A stretch of DNA of 64,000 nucleotides from Mycobacterium pseudokansasii (GTDB lineage: Bacteria; Actinomycetota; Actinomycetes; Mycobacteriales; Mycobacteriaceae): positions 2,170,001 through 2,234,000 of the forward strand of contig NZ_UPHU01000001.1 of NCBI RefSeq assembly GCF_900566075.1, given 5' to 3'. How positions within the stretch are numbered: the stretch's first letter is position 1; each line of letters opens with the position of its first letter. The position numbers and the translations under genes are program-made. The notes under the pieces are model-generated. The model was not told the origin of the DNA and ran no database searches. It was given only the letters and a program-made list of their open reading frames with translations. This document shows, one piece after another, positions 39,697 through 48,846 of this stretch.

Positions 39697-40781
39697 ATGC
39701 CCCGGTTCGCCCGATCCGCGTCTTTCAGGTCGCCACCGGCAATGTCGGTCGCGAGATGATCAGGCGACTGCAGAGGCGGCCGGACCTGGAACTGGTCGGA
39801 GTGCATTGCTATTCGCCCGGCAAGGTCGGCGCCGACGCCGGAGAACTCGCCGGTATCGGGCCCATCGGCGTCACGGCAACCGGCAGCGTCGAGGACATCA
39901 TCGCGGCCAGGCCGGACGTGCTGACCTTCCACGGGGTGTTTCCCGACGAGGACCTGTACGTGAAAGTGCTTGCGGCCGGGATCAACGTCGTCACCACCGC
40001 CGACTGGATCACCGGGTGGCACCGCGACCATAACCATCCGCACCCGTCCGGCAAGCCGATGACCCAGCTGTTGGCAGAGGCCTGCGAGAAGGGCGGTGCG
40101 ACGTTCTACGGCACCGGCATGAACCCCGGCCTGAACCAAATCCTCGGCGTGGTGTGTTCGGCCGACGTCGCCGAGATCGAGAACATCACCACCATCGAGT
40201 CCGTCGACGTGTCCTGCCATCACTCCAAGGAGACCTGGATCGAAGTCGGCTATGGCCAACCGGTCCACGACCCGGAAATCCCGGCGAAGCTGGAAAAGTA
40301 CACCAGTGTCTTCGCCGACAGCGTGCTGATGATGGCCGACTGCTTCGACCTGCCGCTTGACGAGGTGACGTTCAGCTACGAACTGGGAGCCTGCACCAAA
40401 GACGTCGACCTGGGCTGGTACACGCTGCCGAAAGGCTCGGTGGGCGGCAGTTACATCACATACCGGGGGATGGTCGACGGAGTGGCGCGGGTCGAGACAC
40501 ACCTGGAGTGGCAGATGACTCCGCACACCGACCCGAGCTGGAGGATCAAGGGCTGCTACATCACTCGGATCCAGGGTGATCCGTGTGTCTATAACAAACA
40601 CATGATCTTCCCCAGGCCCGGCGTCGATTTGTCCAACCCGGACAACTTCGCCTCCATCGGCATGACGGTCACCGGAATGCCGGCGCTCAACTCGCTCAGG
40701 TCGGTGGTCGCGGCGCGGCCCGGCCTGATCACCGGCGCCGACATTCCACTACGCGGGTTTGCCGGCCGATTCACAAAGTAG
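39693..40781 (+). CDS. NAD(P)-dependent dehydrogenase of the DapB/diaminopentanoate-dehydrogenase-like family
   Basis: The 362-residue Rossmann-fold protein starts PIRVFQVATGNVGREMIRRL, a dinucleotide-binding glycine motif, followed by HCYSPGKVGADAGEL. The middle region has FYGTGMNPGLNQILGVV. This pattern matches the actinobacterial family often named 'NAD(P)H-dependent amine dehydrogenase' or dihydrodipicolinate-reductase-like, several of which occur in lipid and steroid gene neighbourhoods. The ATG at 39693 overlaps the oxygenase stop (ATGA); a GTG at 39675 is an alternative. It may oxidise or reduce the product of the oxygenase, but no substrate can be assigned. Confidence 0.82.
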   Translation: MNAPVRPIRVFQVATGNVGREMIRRLQRRPDLELVGVHCYSPGKVGADAGELAGIGPIGVTATGSVEDIIAARPDVLTFHGVFPDEDLYVKVLAAGINVVTTADWITGWHRDHNHPHPSGKPMTQLLAEACEKGGATFYGTGMNPGLNQILGVVCSADVAEIENITTIESVDVSCHHSKETWIEVGYGQPVHDPEIPAKLEKYTSVFADSVLMMADCFDLPLDEVTFSYELGACTKDVDLGWYTLPKGSVGGSYITYRGMVDGVARVETHLEWQMTPHTDPSWRIKGCYITRIQGDPCVYNKHMIFPRPGVDLSNPDNFASIGMTVTGMPALNSLRSVVAARPGLITGADIPLRGFAGRFTK

Positions 40782-40809
40782 ACCGGCAAAGGGGCGGCGT
40801 GGAAGGTTC

Positions 40810-41709
40810 TTACCAGCCGCGCTCGGCGAGCCGGTGCGGCTGGGCGATCTGTTCGACGTTGATGCCGACCATCGGCTCGCCCAGCCCCCGCGACACCTTG
40901 GCCAGCATGTCGGGGTCGTCGTAGAAGGTGGTGGCTTTGACGATCGCGGCGGCCCGGTGTTCGGGGGCGCCGGACTTGAAGATGCCCGAGCCGACGAAGA
41001 CGCCTTCGGCGCCGAGCTGCATCATCATCGCCGCATCGGCCGGGGTGGCGATCCCGCCGGCGGTGAACAGCGTCACCGGCAGCTTGCCGGAGCGGGCCAC
41101 CTCGGCGACAAGGTCGTAGGGCGCCTGCAACTCCTTTGCCGCCACATACAATTCATCCTCCGACAGCGACGTCAGCCGGCGGATCTCGCCGCTGATGGCC
41201 CGCATGTGGGTGGTGGCATTGGAGACATCGCCGGTGCCGGCCTCGCCTTTGGAGCGGATCATGGCCGCGCCCTCACTGATCCGGCGCAGCGCTTCACCGA
41301 GGTTGGTCGCCCCGCACACGAACGGCACGGTGAACTTCCACTTGTCGATGTGATGGGTGTAGTCGGCCGGAGTCAGCACCTCGGACTCGTCGATGTAGTC
41401 CACGCCCAGGCTCTGCAGGATCTGCGCCTCCACGAAATGACCGATGCGCACCTTGGCCATCACCGGGATGGTGACCGCGGAGATGATGCCCTCGATCATT
41501 TCGGGGTCGCTCATCCGCGACACCCCGCCGTGGGCGCGGATGTCGGCGGGCACCCGTTCCAGCGCCATCACCGCGACCGCGCCGGCACCCTCGGCGATGC
41601 GGGCCTGCTCCGCGGTGACGACGTCCATAATCACGCCGCCCTTGAGCATCTCGGCCATACCACGCTTGACCCGCGCCGTACCGGTCGCCGGGCTACCTGC
41701 ACCATCCAT
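40810..41709 (-). CDS. pdxS: pyridoxal 5'-phosphate synthase lyase subunit PdxS
   Basis: PdxS condenses ribose 5-phosphate, glyceraldehyde 3-phosphate and ammonia to PLP, with ammonia from the glutaminase PdxT. The 299-residue product has the hallmark sequences [35 protein letters not shown] (catalytic Lys region), [19 protein letters not shown] and [17 protein letters not shown]. The start at 41709 gives exactly the length of M. tuberculosis SnzP (Rv2606c). An upstream extension is rejected because homology begins just after MDGAG. In H37Rv this gene sits far away beside pdxT, and no pdxT is seen here. It is divergent from pdxH. Confidence 0.94.
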   Translation of the reverse strand: MDGAGSPATGTARVKRGMAEMLKGGVIMDVVTAEQARIAEGAGAVAVMALERVPADIRAHGGVSRMSDPEMIEGIISAVTIPVMAKVRIGHFVEAQILQSLGVDYIDESEVLTPADYTHHIDKWKFTVPFVCGATNLGEALRRISEGAAMIRSKGEAGTGDVSNATTHMRAISGEIRRLTSLSEDELYVAAKELQAPYDLVAEVARSGKLPVTLFTAGGIATPADAAMMMQLGAEGVFVGSGIFKSGAPEHRAAAIVKATTFYDDPDMLAKVSRGLGEPMVGINVEQIAQPHRLAERGW

Positions 41710-41997
41710 GGTGTCTCCAATCTCCACAACGAATGCCATCGCGCGGCTCGCGTCGCTACCGGCAAGCGGCCAGTGCAAACGGCGGCGAAACCGTTACCGA
41801 ACAACCCACAATACTGTGCAGCAGTAACACAAATCCGGTGCCTTCGGCGACTGCATCAAATCCTAATATGATAGGAATTCCGAGTTATCGATTATGCGAT
41901 CCAATGAGCGCCGTTCGGTTTACCGGCAGCACGGTCGGTAGCAACGAATCTTATGTGACCATTTGCGCGATAAGCTCGCGGAGCACTGGAGGTCGGG
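41710..41997. promoter_or_regulatory. divergent pdxS/pdxH intergenic region with a TCCTA...TAGGA palindrome
   Basis: This 288-base region separates two divergent vitamin B6 genes and is AT-richer than its surroundings. TCCTAATATGATAGGA at 41860-41875 matches its reverse complement at 12 of 16 positions and could be a shared operator. TATCAT (minus strand) and TATGAT (plus strand) within it are -10-like in both directions. Confidence 0.4.
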
Positions 41998-42672
41998 ATG
42001 GACGACAACTCCCAGGTCGTCGAACTTAACGACGACGAGTTGGCACGGATGCGTGGCGAATACGGTTCGGAAAAGGACGGTTGCGACGATTTGGACTTCC
42101 ACTGGCTCGACGTCGGCTGGCACGTGTTGCTCCGCCGGTGGATGAGCGATGCGCAACGTGCCGGCGTCATCGAGCCCAATGCGATGGTGGTGGCCACTGT
42201 TGCCGACGGAAAGCCGGTGAGCCGTTCGGTGCTCTGCAAATTATTGGATGAGTCGGGTGTGGTTTTCTTTACGAGTTACGCCTCGGCGAAGGGCCAGCAG
42301 CTCGCTGCGACGCCATATGCGTCGGCAACCTTCCCCTGGTACGAGTTGGGCCGCCAGGCCCACGTGCGCGGTGCGGTCACCCAGGTAAGCGCCGAGGAGA
42401 CTTTCGAGTATTGGTCCAAGCGCCCCCGCGGTGCTCAGCTGGGTGCGTGGGCATCGCAGCAGTCGCGGCCCGTCGGTTCCCGCGCCGAGCTCGACGAGCA
42501 GCTCGCGGAGGTGACGTGTCGCTTCGCCGACCAGGACCAGATTCCGGTGCCGCCGCAGTGGGGTGGCTACCGTATCGCCCCCGACGTCGTCGAATTCTGG
42601 CAGGGCCGCGAGAACCGGCTGCACAACCGGATCCGCATCACCAACGGCCGGCTCGACAGGCTGCAGCCCTGA
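41998..42672 (+). CDS. pdxH: pyridoxine/pyridoxamine 5'-phosphate oxidase PdxH
   Basis: FMN-dependent oxidase that converts PNP or PMP to PLP in the salvage and DXP-dependent routes. The 224-residue protein equals the length of Rv2607. Visible features are [33 protein letters not shown] (FMN phosphate region), [17 protein letters not shown] and the end [15 protein letters not shown], the usual PdxH signature. The ATG at 41998 follows TGGAGGTCGGG. Together with pdxS it reproduces the Rv2606c-Rv2607 divergent arrangement at a different chromosomal site. Confidence 0.95.
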   Translation: MDDNSQVVELNDDELARMRGEYGSEKDGCDDLDFHWLDVGWHVLLRRWMSDAQRAGVIEPNAMVVATVADGKPVSRSVLCKLLDESGVVFFTSYASAKGQQLAATPYASATFPWYELGRQAHVRGAVTQVSAEETFEYWSKRPRGAQLGAWASQQSRPVGSRAELDEQLAEVTCRFADQDQIPVPPQWGGYRIAPDVVEFWQGRENRLHNRIRITNGRLDRLQP

Positions 42673-42930
42673 CTCGATGTCAGCCGACGGTGGGCGCACC
42701 TATTCGAACATTATTGCCGCACTAAAGCAGTCGCGACCCGACCGCCAAGGCTGAGGATGGGGAGTAGTCGGCCGTTGCAGGCCCGCTCGTTTGATCGGTA
42801 TCCCGCAATAGGCAACTTGACGACCACGCAACGCAATACTCACCGGAGGTCTTCATGGTCCGCCATGCGGACTTCACTTCGAGGTCTTCGTTATGTCACC
42901 ATGCCATGCCGTCACCGCATGTGTTGGTCA
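42673..42930. other. noncoding stretch between pdxH and the AraC remnant
   Basis: About 258 bases without a convincing gene. Short open frames here lack ribosome binding sites and show no recognisable protein. The sequence is consistent with decayed DNA next to two gene fragments. Confidence 0.4.
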
Positions 42931-43257
42931 CTACAGCTGGCTTGGCCTGTCGGGTCCAGCCGCGCGATGCCGTGCGGAATCTCTCGGATAGGCCTTCGGT
43001 GAGACGCCGAGGTGGTCGACGAATACGCGCCGGAGGGTTTCCGTGCTACCGAACCCCGCCATCCGCGCAGTGTCAGCGACGGTGCGGCCGGCGTCGAGTG
43101 CGGCACGGGCGGCGTCGATGCGCACCATTTCTGCGTAGCGGGCCGGTGTGGTACCGAGTTCGGACTGACATAGCCGGGTCAGCTGCCGGGTGCTCAAGGA
43201 GGCCTGTGCCGCAAGGGTTTCACGCTGTGATGCCGCCGGGTCAGCCGAAACTGCCAC
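42931..43257 (-). pseudogene. AraC-family regulator fragment (C-terminal DNA-binding domain only)
   Basis: The 108-residue frame contains only the two-HTH domain of an AraC/GlxA-type regulator. The recognisable parts are LSTRQLTRLCQSELGTTPAR and GRTVADTARMAGFGSTETLR followed by RRVFVDHLGVSPKAYPRDS. Full-length members have about 200 more residues (often a DJ-1/PfpI-like domain) at the N-terminus, and none is encoded upstream. There the sequence passes directly into the divergent oxidoreductase remnant. It is probably a 5'-truncated pseudogene left by a deletion. A short functional DNA-binding protein cannot be excluded. Confidence 0.6.
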
Positions 43258-43261
43258 GGTG

Positions 43262-43762
43262 ACCTTGCTCAGCGGAGACTGTGGCGGGGGTTCATGGCGC
43301 CGCGGCGCGGTTGGTCGCCTAGTGGTGCAGCTTGCTCACGAGGCGGGAGCTCGCGTAATCGGTAGCGGCCGTACCGATCACAAGGACACCGTACTCGATC
43401 TCGGTGCCAGTACGTTCCTGGATCTGCAGCAGGATCGGCTGGAGGAGGTCGGCGAGGTCGACGTGGTGTTCGACGTAATCGGCGGTGAAGTCCTCAGGCG
43501 CTCAGCGCGATTAATGCGTCCCGGCGGTGCACTGATCACTATCGCCGAACCACCGCAGGTTCAACCGGAGCACGGACGGGCCATCTTTTTCGTTGTCGAA
43601 CCTGACCGGGCAGGTCTGGTTGCCCTCGAACACCGACTACGCGACGGGCGCTTGCGCCCGATCGTTGGAGCGGTGTGTTCACTGGCGGAAGCTCCGTCGG
43701 CATTCGGCCCCGGGCGTCGCACCCGGGGCAAGACCGTCGTCGCAATCGCCGACGCCAACTAG
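43262..43762 (+). pseudogene. MDR-type quinone oxidoreductase/alcohol dehydrogenase fragment
   Basis: Only the C-terminal Rossmann half of a medium-chain dehydrogenase is present. The recognisable core is GAVGRLVVQLAHEAGARVIG, DVVFDVIGGEVLRRSARLM, RPGGALITIAEPP and a C-terminal LRPIVGAVCSLAEA. The N-terminal catalytic domain is absent. Just before GAVG the frame gives GGGSWRR, while the preceding frame reads VHGAA, the expected start of the nucleotide-binding glycine motif. A single missing G near 43304 would explain this. The true extent may begin near 43290. A neighbouring AraC fragment supports decay of an old regulator-enzyme pair. Confidence 0.6.
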
Positions 43763-44635
<873 letters not shown>

Positions 44636-44653
44636 CACGGCAGTGACGAGGCA

Positions 44654-45223
44654 ATGACGGGCATGGCGCGCACCATGCGCATCCAGCTGCTGATCGCATT
44701 GATGTGCATGGCGCTGCTTGCGTACCTGGCCCTGCTCGGCCGCATCGGGTTCACCTTGATCGGCTCGGGCCGTGCTGCCGCCGCGGGCCTGGGCCTGGCC
44801 CTGCTGCTCATGCCCGTCATCGGACTATGGGCGATGATCGCCACCCTGAGGGCCGGATTCGCGCACCAGCGGCTGGCCAGGCTGATCGCCGACGACGGAA
44901 TGGAACTTGACGTCAGCGCGCTGCCGCGGCGGCCGTCGGGCCGCATCGAACGGGCTGCGGCCGACGCGCTGTTCGACATCGTGCGCGCCGAACTGCAAGA
45001 CGACCCCGAGGACTGGCGTCACTGGTACCGGCTGGCCAGGGGCTACGACTACGCGGGGGATCGCCGCCGGGCCCGTGAAGCCATGAAAACGGCCCTGAGC
45101 CTGGAAAGGAGCCGCAGGCACGGCAATGACCAAGACCCTGCTCATCGTGCACCACACCCCGTCGCCGACCACCCGCGAGCTGCTGGAGGCGGTGCTGGCC
45201 GGGGCCAACGACCCCGAGATTGA
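44654..45223 (+). CDS. two-helix membrane protein (Rv2772c ortholog), C-terminally extended
   Basis: The protein begins MRIQLLIALMCMALLAYLAL, with a second hydrophobic segment GLGLALLLMPVIGLWAMIAT, so two transmembrane helices are expected. The cytosolic part ALPRRPSGRIERAAADALF and RHWYRLARGYDYAGDRRRAR is conserved. The frame stays open past the expected end and overlaps the flavodoxin-like gene by 98 bases. The last 30 or so residues (HGNDQDPAHRAP onward) look like out-of-frame translation of that gene. Either the stop was lost here or the protein has an accidental tail. The family function is unknown. Confidence 0.78.
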   Translation: MTGMARTMRIQLLIALMCMALLAYLALLGRIGFTLIGSGRAAAAGLGLALLLMPVIGLWAMIATLRAGFAHQRLARLIADDGMELDVSALPRRPSGRIERAAADALFDIVRAELQDDPEDWRHWYRLARGYDYAGDRRRAREAMKTALSLERSRRHGNDQDPAHRAPHPVADHPRAAGGGAGRGQRPRD

Positions 45224-45581
45224 GGGGGTCGACGTGATCGCGAGGCCGGCCCTGGCCGCAACGCTTCCTGACATGCTCGATGCCGACGGCTACCTGTTCG
45301 GCACCACGGCCAACTTCGGTTACATGTCCGGGGCGCTCAAGCACTTCTTCGACACCATCTACTACCCGAGCCTGGATCACGTCGCCGGCCGGCCTTACGG
45401 TCTGTGGGTACACGGCAATAACGACACCGTCGGTGCCGCAGCGGCCGTCGTCAAGCTGGCGACGGGGTTGGGGCTCAGCCAAGCTGCCGGCGTTCTCGAG
45501 GTCGTCGGCGCCGTCGACGCCACAGCGCGCGAGCGCGCCTACGAACTGGGGGGCACGCTGGCGGCGAACATGATGGAATAA
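45126..45581 (+). CDS. flavodoxin/NADPH-dependent FMN reductase-like protein (Rv2771c ortholog)
   Basis: Flavodoxin-fold protein of 151 residues. The P-loop-like FMN phosphate site is near TLLIVHHTPSPTTRELLEAV, and the FMN-binding loops are FGTTANFGYMSGALKHFFDT and GLWVHGNNDTVGAA. It probably binds FMN and carries out electron transfer or quinone/flavin reduction in the cytoplasm. The ATG follows GAAAGGAGCCGC, a good ribosome binding site lying inside the overlapping upstream gene. A degraded partial copy of the FMN-binding region lies downstream of PPE44 (about 46873-46985). Confidence 0.88.
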   Translation: MTKTLLIVHHTPSPTTRELLEAVLAGANDPEIEGVDVIARPALAATLPDMLDADGYLFGTTANFGYMSGALKHFFDTIYYPSLDHVAGRPYGLWVHGNNDTVGAAAAVVKLATGLGLSQAAGVLEVVGAVDATARERAYELGGTLAANMME

Positions 45582-45643
45582 GGGCTGCGCCAACTGAAGC
45601 ACCACACGCTTGCCTGGAAACCGACTAGAAACGGAATGCCTCA

Positions 45644-46795
45644 GTGGATTTTGGAGCACTGCCTCCGGAGGTCAATTCCGCGCGCATGTACGCCGGTGCG
45701 GGCGCGGCTGGGCTGGTGGCGGCTGCGGCCGCGTGGAACGGCATAGCAGTTGAGCTGAGCACTGCTGCCTCGTGTTTCGAGTCAATCGTCACCCGGCTGG
45801 GTACCGAGCCGTGGTTGGGTCCCGCCTCGCTGTCGATGGCCGCCGCCGCGCAGCCCCTGGTGGCCTGGTTGACCGGGACGGCCGAATCCTCGGCGCTCGC
45901 GGCGGCACAAGCCATGGCGTCTGCGGCCGCCTTTGAGGCGGGACGTGCGATGACGGTGGCCCCGGCCGAGGTTGCGGCCAACAGAGCCCAGTTGGCCCAA
46001 CTGGTAGCGACAAACATCCTCGGGCACAATATGCCGGCCATCGCGGCCGTCGAGGCACGCTACGGCGAACTGTGGGCCCAAGACGCTGCGGCCATGTACG
46101 GCTATGCGGCCGCCTCCGCGGCAGCCGGCAGGTTGAACCCGCTGATCGGGCCGTCGGCCGTCACCAATCCAGCCGGAATCGCCGGCCAAGCCGCCGCCGT
46201 TGGTCAGGCCGCCGCCTCCGGTTCCGCGCAGCGGGCCGGGCTTGACAACCTGATCAGCAACCTGCCCAATGCCGTCATGAGCCTCGCCTCATCGGCACCG
46301 TCGGAGGGCCAGGCGTCGGGACTGAATGCGGTCTTGTCATTCCTCACCAACCCCAATCCGTTGTTCGTCGATCACGCGTGGCACGGTGTCTCGGGCGTCA
46401 TTGCGGACTTTGATATGGCCTTGACCACCAGCAATGACAGGGCCGACGCCGCTATCGGGGTCACCGCCGGCGGGGCGGGTTCGGCTGCCGCCGCGACAGC
46501 CGCGCGCCCGGTTACCTCTGCGGGCGTCGGCGCAACACCGATCGTGGCCGGTTTGGGCACTGCGTCCTCGGTCGGTCGACTGTCGGTGCCGGCGAGCTGG
46601 TCTACCGCCGCACCGGCGGTGACCGCCGACATCGCCTCGGCCGGCGCCGGGTGGGCGGTTCCGGAGGAGGACGCAGCGATCGCGGTGGTGCCGCCTGCGC
46701 CTGGAATGGTCGTAGCCGACAACGGCGCAGGCGCCGGCGCGGGCCCGCGGTACGGGGTCAAGCCGACCGTTATGCCCAGGCATGTGTTCGGATGA
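45644..46795 (+). CDS. PPE44: PPE family protein PPE44 (PPE-SVP)
   Basis: PPE-SVP protein of 383 residues, one residue longer than my recollection of Rv2770c. The PPE domain ([35 protein letters not shown]) spans about residues 1-180. The SVP motif is SSVGRLSVPASW and the tail PRYGVKPTVMPRHVFG. The GTG at 45644 follows AGAAACGGAATGCC. It is likely an ESX-5-type exported surface protein, inferred from the subfamily; M. tuberculosis PPE44 is a known T-cell antigen. It lies between the flavodoxin gene and an acyl-CoA ligase, which separates it from PE27-PPE43. Confidence 0.9.
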   Translation: MDFGALPPEVNSARMYAGAGAAGLVAAAAAWNGIAVELSTAASCFESIVTRLGTEPWLGPASLSMAAAAQPLVAWLTGTAESSALAAAQAMASAAAFEAGRAMTVAPAEVAANRAQLAQLVATNILGHNMPAIAAVEARYGELWAQDAAAMYGYAAASAAAGRLNPLIGPSAVTNPAGIAGQAAAVGQAAASGSAQRAGLDNLISNLPNAVMSLASSAPSEGQASGLNAVLSFLTNPNPLFVDHAWHGVSGVIADFDMALTTSNDRADAAIGVTAGGAGSAAAATAARPVTSAGVGATPIVAGLGTASSVGRLSVPASWSTAAPAVTADIASAGAGWAVPEEDAAIAVVPPAPGMVVADNGAGAGAGPRYGVKPTVMPRHVFG

Positions 46796-46872
46796 TCCGG
46801 GCCCACGGAAACATCCGGACGCGTCACCGGGTGTACAGGATTGGTGGCCCGGGCGACCGCGAAACGGTTGAC

Positions 46873-46985
46873 GATTACCCGGGCCTGGACCACGTCGTCA
46901 GCCGTGCCTACGGTGCGTGGGGACAAGGCAACAACGACACCGTCGGCGCCGCGGTCGCCGTCGTCGAACTGGAGAGACGTGGAGT
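46873..46985 (+). pseudogene. fragment duplicated from the flavodoxin-like gene
   Basis: The translation YPGLDHVVSRAYGAWGQGNN then DTVGAAVAVVELERRG closely parallels YYPSLDHVAGRPYGLWVHGN and NDTVGAAAAVVKL of the intact flavodoxin-like protein at 45126-45581. Only about 37 codons survive and no start or flanking homology is seen. It is a remnant of a second copy that lay directly after PPE44. Confidence 0.75.
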
Positions 46986-46991
46986 GACCAG

Positions 46992-48539
46992 GTGTCTGAC
47001 GTAATCGAGATTCCCAGGAACCACAACCCGTTCCCGCGGACGGGGATCCGCCTCGATCGCGCCGGCGTCCCGCACTACGACGAGATCCCCCCCACCCTGC
47101 TGGACATGCTTGCCGAGCAGGTCGACCGCCGCCCCGACAATGAAGCCGTGGTCGAGCTCGACGCAGCGCGGCTGACCTACCGGCAGTTGTGGGATCGTGC
47201 TTCGCGAGTCGCCGGCGGCCTCCGGGCGGGTGGACTGAGCACCGGAGAGCGGGTGGGCGTGCGGTATCCCGCGGGAGTCGATTGGGTGCTGGCGTTCTGG
47301 GGCACCGTGATGGCCGGTGGTGTTGTGGTGCCGGTGAACACCCGCTCCACCCAGCCGGAGGTCGACTTCGTGTTGTCCGATGCCGGGGCCCGGATCGACC
47401 TGAGCGCGGACACGGCATTGCCCGACGGCGACCCATTCGTGACCGAACAACTCGGCCCATCCGATGTGGCGGCGCTCTTCTACACCTCGGGAACCACCGG
47501 CCATCCCAAAGGTGTGCCGACCACCCACGAGGCATTCGTGACCAACACCGAGAACGGGGCCAGATGTCTTGGGCTGTCACCAGATCTCGGTGACGAGCTG
47601 CGCACCCTGATTTCGGTGCCGCTGTTCCACGCGACCGGTTGCAACTCGCAGCTGCTGGCGGCCGCCCGGGTCGGCGGCGCATCGGTGATCATGCCCGCGC
47701 TCAACCTCGACCAGTTGCTCGCGACACTTCCCGCCGAGCGCATCTCACTCATGGTGACGGTTCCGGCTGTGTACTCGTTAGTGCTGCGGCACAAGGGTTT
47801 TCCCGGCACCGACGTCTCCTCGGTGCGTTGGGTCGTTTACGGAGGTGCGCCGGTCGCCCCGTCGTTGGTGCGGTCGGTCAAGGACGCGTTTCCGCACGCA
47901 GCGGTGTTCAACGGATACGGCATGACCGAGTCGGCCTCGCTGATGACGGTGCTGCCTGATTGGGATGCGGCCGAACACGCCGACTCGGTCGGTTATGCGG
48001 TTCCCTCGGTGGATCTCGGGGTGGTTCCGTTCCGGGGCGACGACCCCGATCCGGGCGAGATGATGGGCGAGTTGGTGGTCCGGGGGGCGAATGTGACCGC
48101 GGGCTACTGGAACCGGCCGGAAGCCACCGCGGCCACGATCGTCGACGGCTGGTTGCATACCGGCGACGTGGTACGTGTCGATGGCGCGGGCCGGGTGCAC
48201 ATCGTCGATCGGCTCAAGGACATCATCAACCGGGGCGGCGAGAATGTCTCCAGCGTTGAGGTCGAATCCGCGCTGCTGTCGGCCCCCGGCGTCGCCGACG
48301 CCTGCGTGCTGGCCGTGCCTGACGACGTCATGGGGGAGAAGGTCGGCGCGGTGCTGTACGGCGCCGCGGAACGGATCGACGTGACGGCGGTGCTCGAACA
48401 CTGCCGCCGGCAACTGGCCGACTTCAAGGTTCCGCAGTACGTCACGGTGGTGACCGAAGCGCTGCCGCGCAACGCCGGCGGCAAACTGCTCAAGGGCAAG
48501 CTCCGCGAACAGGTCCGGTGGGGTTCGCCGGTGCATTGA
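46992..48539 (+). CDS. acyl-CoA/fatty-acyl-AMP ligase (FadD-type)
   Basis: Adenylate-forming enzyme of 515 residues expected to activate a carboxylic acid to an acyl-AMP and then an acyl-CoA. The P-loop is LFYTSGTTGHPKGVPTTHEA, A5 is FNGYGMTESASL, A7 is WLHTGDVV and A8 begins with IVDRLKDIINRGGENV. The catalytic Lys lies in ALPRNAGGKLLKGKL near the C-terminus. The GTG at 46992 overlaps the flavodoxin remnant, and a fuller upstream extension has no homology. Gene content downstream (carboxylase, fabG5, two FadE) suggests a shared acyl-CoA pathway. No H37Rv counterpart is recalled at this position. Confidence 0.9.
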   Translation: MSDVIEIPRNHNPFPRTGIRLDRAGVPHYDEIPPTLLDMLAEQVDRRPDNEAVVELDAARLTYRQLWDRASRVAGGLRAGGLSTGERVGVRYPAGVDWVLAFWGTVMAGGVVVPVNTRSTQPEVDFVLSDAGARIDLSADTALPDGDPFVTEQLGPSDVAALFYTSGTTGHPKGVPTTHEAFVTNTENGARCLGLSPDLGDELRTLISVPLFHATGCNSQLLAAARVGGASVIMPALNLDQLLATLPAERISLMVTVPAVYSLVLRHKGFPGTDVSSVRWVVYGGAPVAPSLVRSVKDAFPHAAVFNGYGMTESASLMTVLPDWDAAEHADSVGYAVPSVDLGVVPFRGDDPDPGEMMGELVVRGANVTAGYWNRPEATAATIVDGWLHTGDVVRVDGAGRVHIVDRLKDIINRGGENVSSVEVESALLSAPGVADACVLAVPDDVMGEKVGAVLYGAAERIDVTAVLEHCRRQLADFKVPQYVTVVTEALPRNAGGKLLKGKLREQVRWGSPVH

Positions 48540-48846
48540 CCGGCGGTTGGCGCCGTCGCCGCCGCCCAGCATAGAAATGTGCGCCACGCCTCTCATTTCG
48601 ATGCCGCTGGTCACCGGAAGGTGTCACGCTCGAACGGGACAGTGTTAGCACTGCCGGCGTTCGCGTTAAGAAACCGTAACGGGACTCATCGTTGACGCCT
48701 TTGGATTGCGACGGCGGGAGTGTGGATCACTAGCCTTATCCTCAACGCACAGACACTGTTCAGCAAATAACCATAAGCTGTCCAGCAAATTCACAGGAAG
48801 TGGCCGCCGTAACCGGTCGGCATGTTTCGAAACACAAGGAGCACAG
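48540..48846 (+). promoter_or_regulatory. 307-base leader/promoter region upstream of PE27
   Basis: No coding region is supported. The second half is AT-richer than the surroundings and contains candidate -10 sequences (around TAGCCTTATCCTC near 48732-48745). ACAAGGAGCACAG directly before 48847 is the PE27 ribosome binding site. A long 5' leader for the PE27-PPE43 transcript is likely. Confidence 0.4.

Noticed and set aside
42563..42754. Small gene after pdxH (ending SNIIAALKQSRPDRQG)
   Set aside because: It mostly overlaps pdxH off-frame, lacks a ribosome binding site and is not recognisable. It was left as noncoding.
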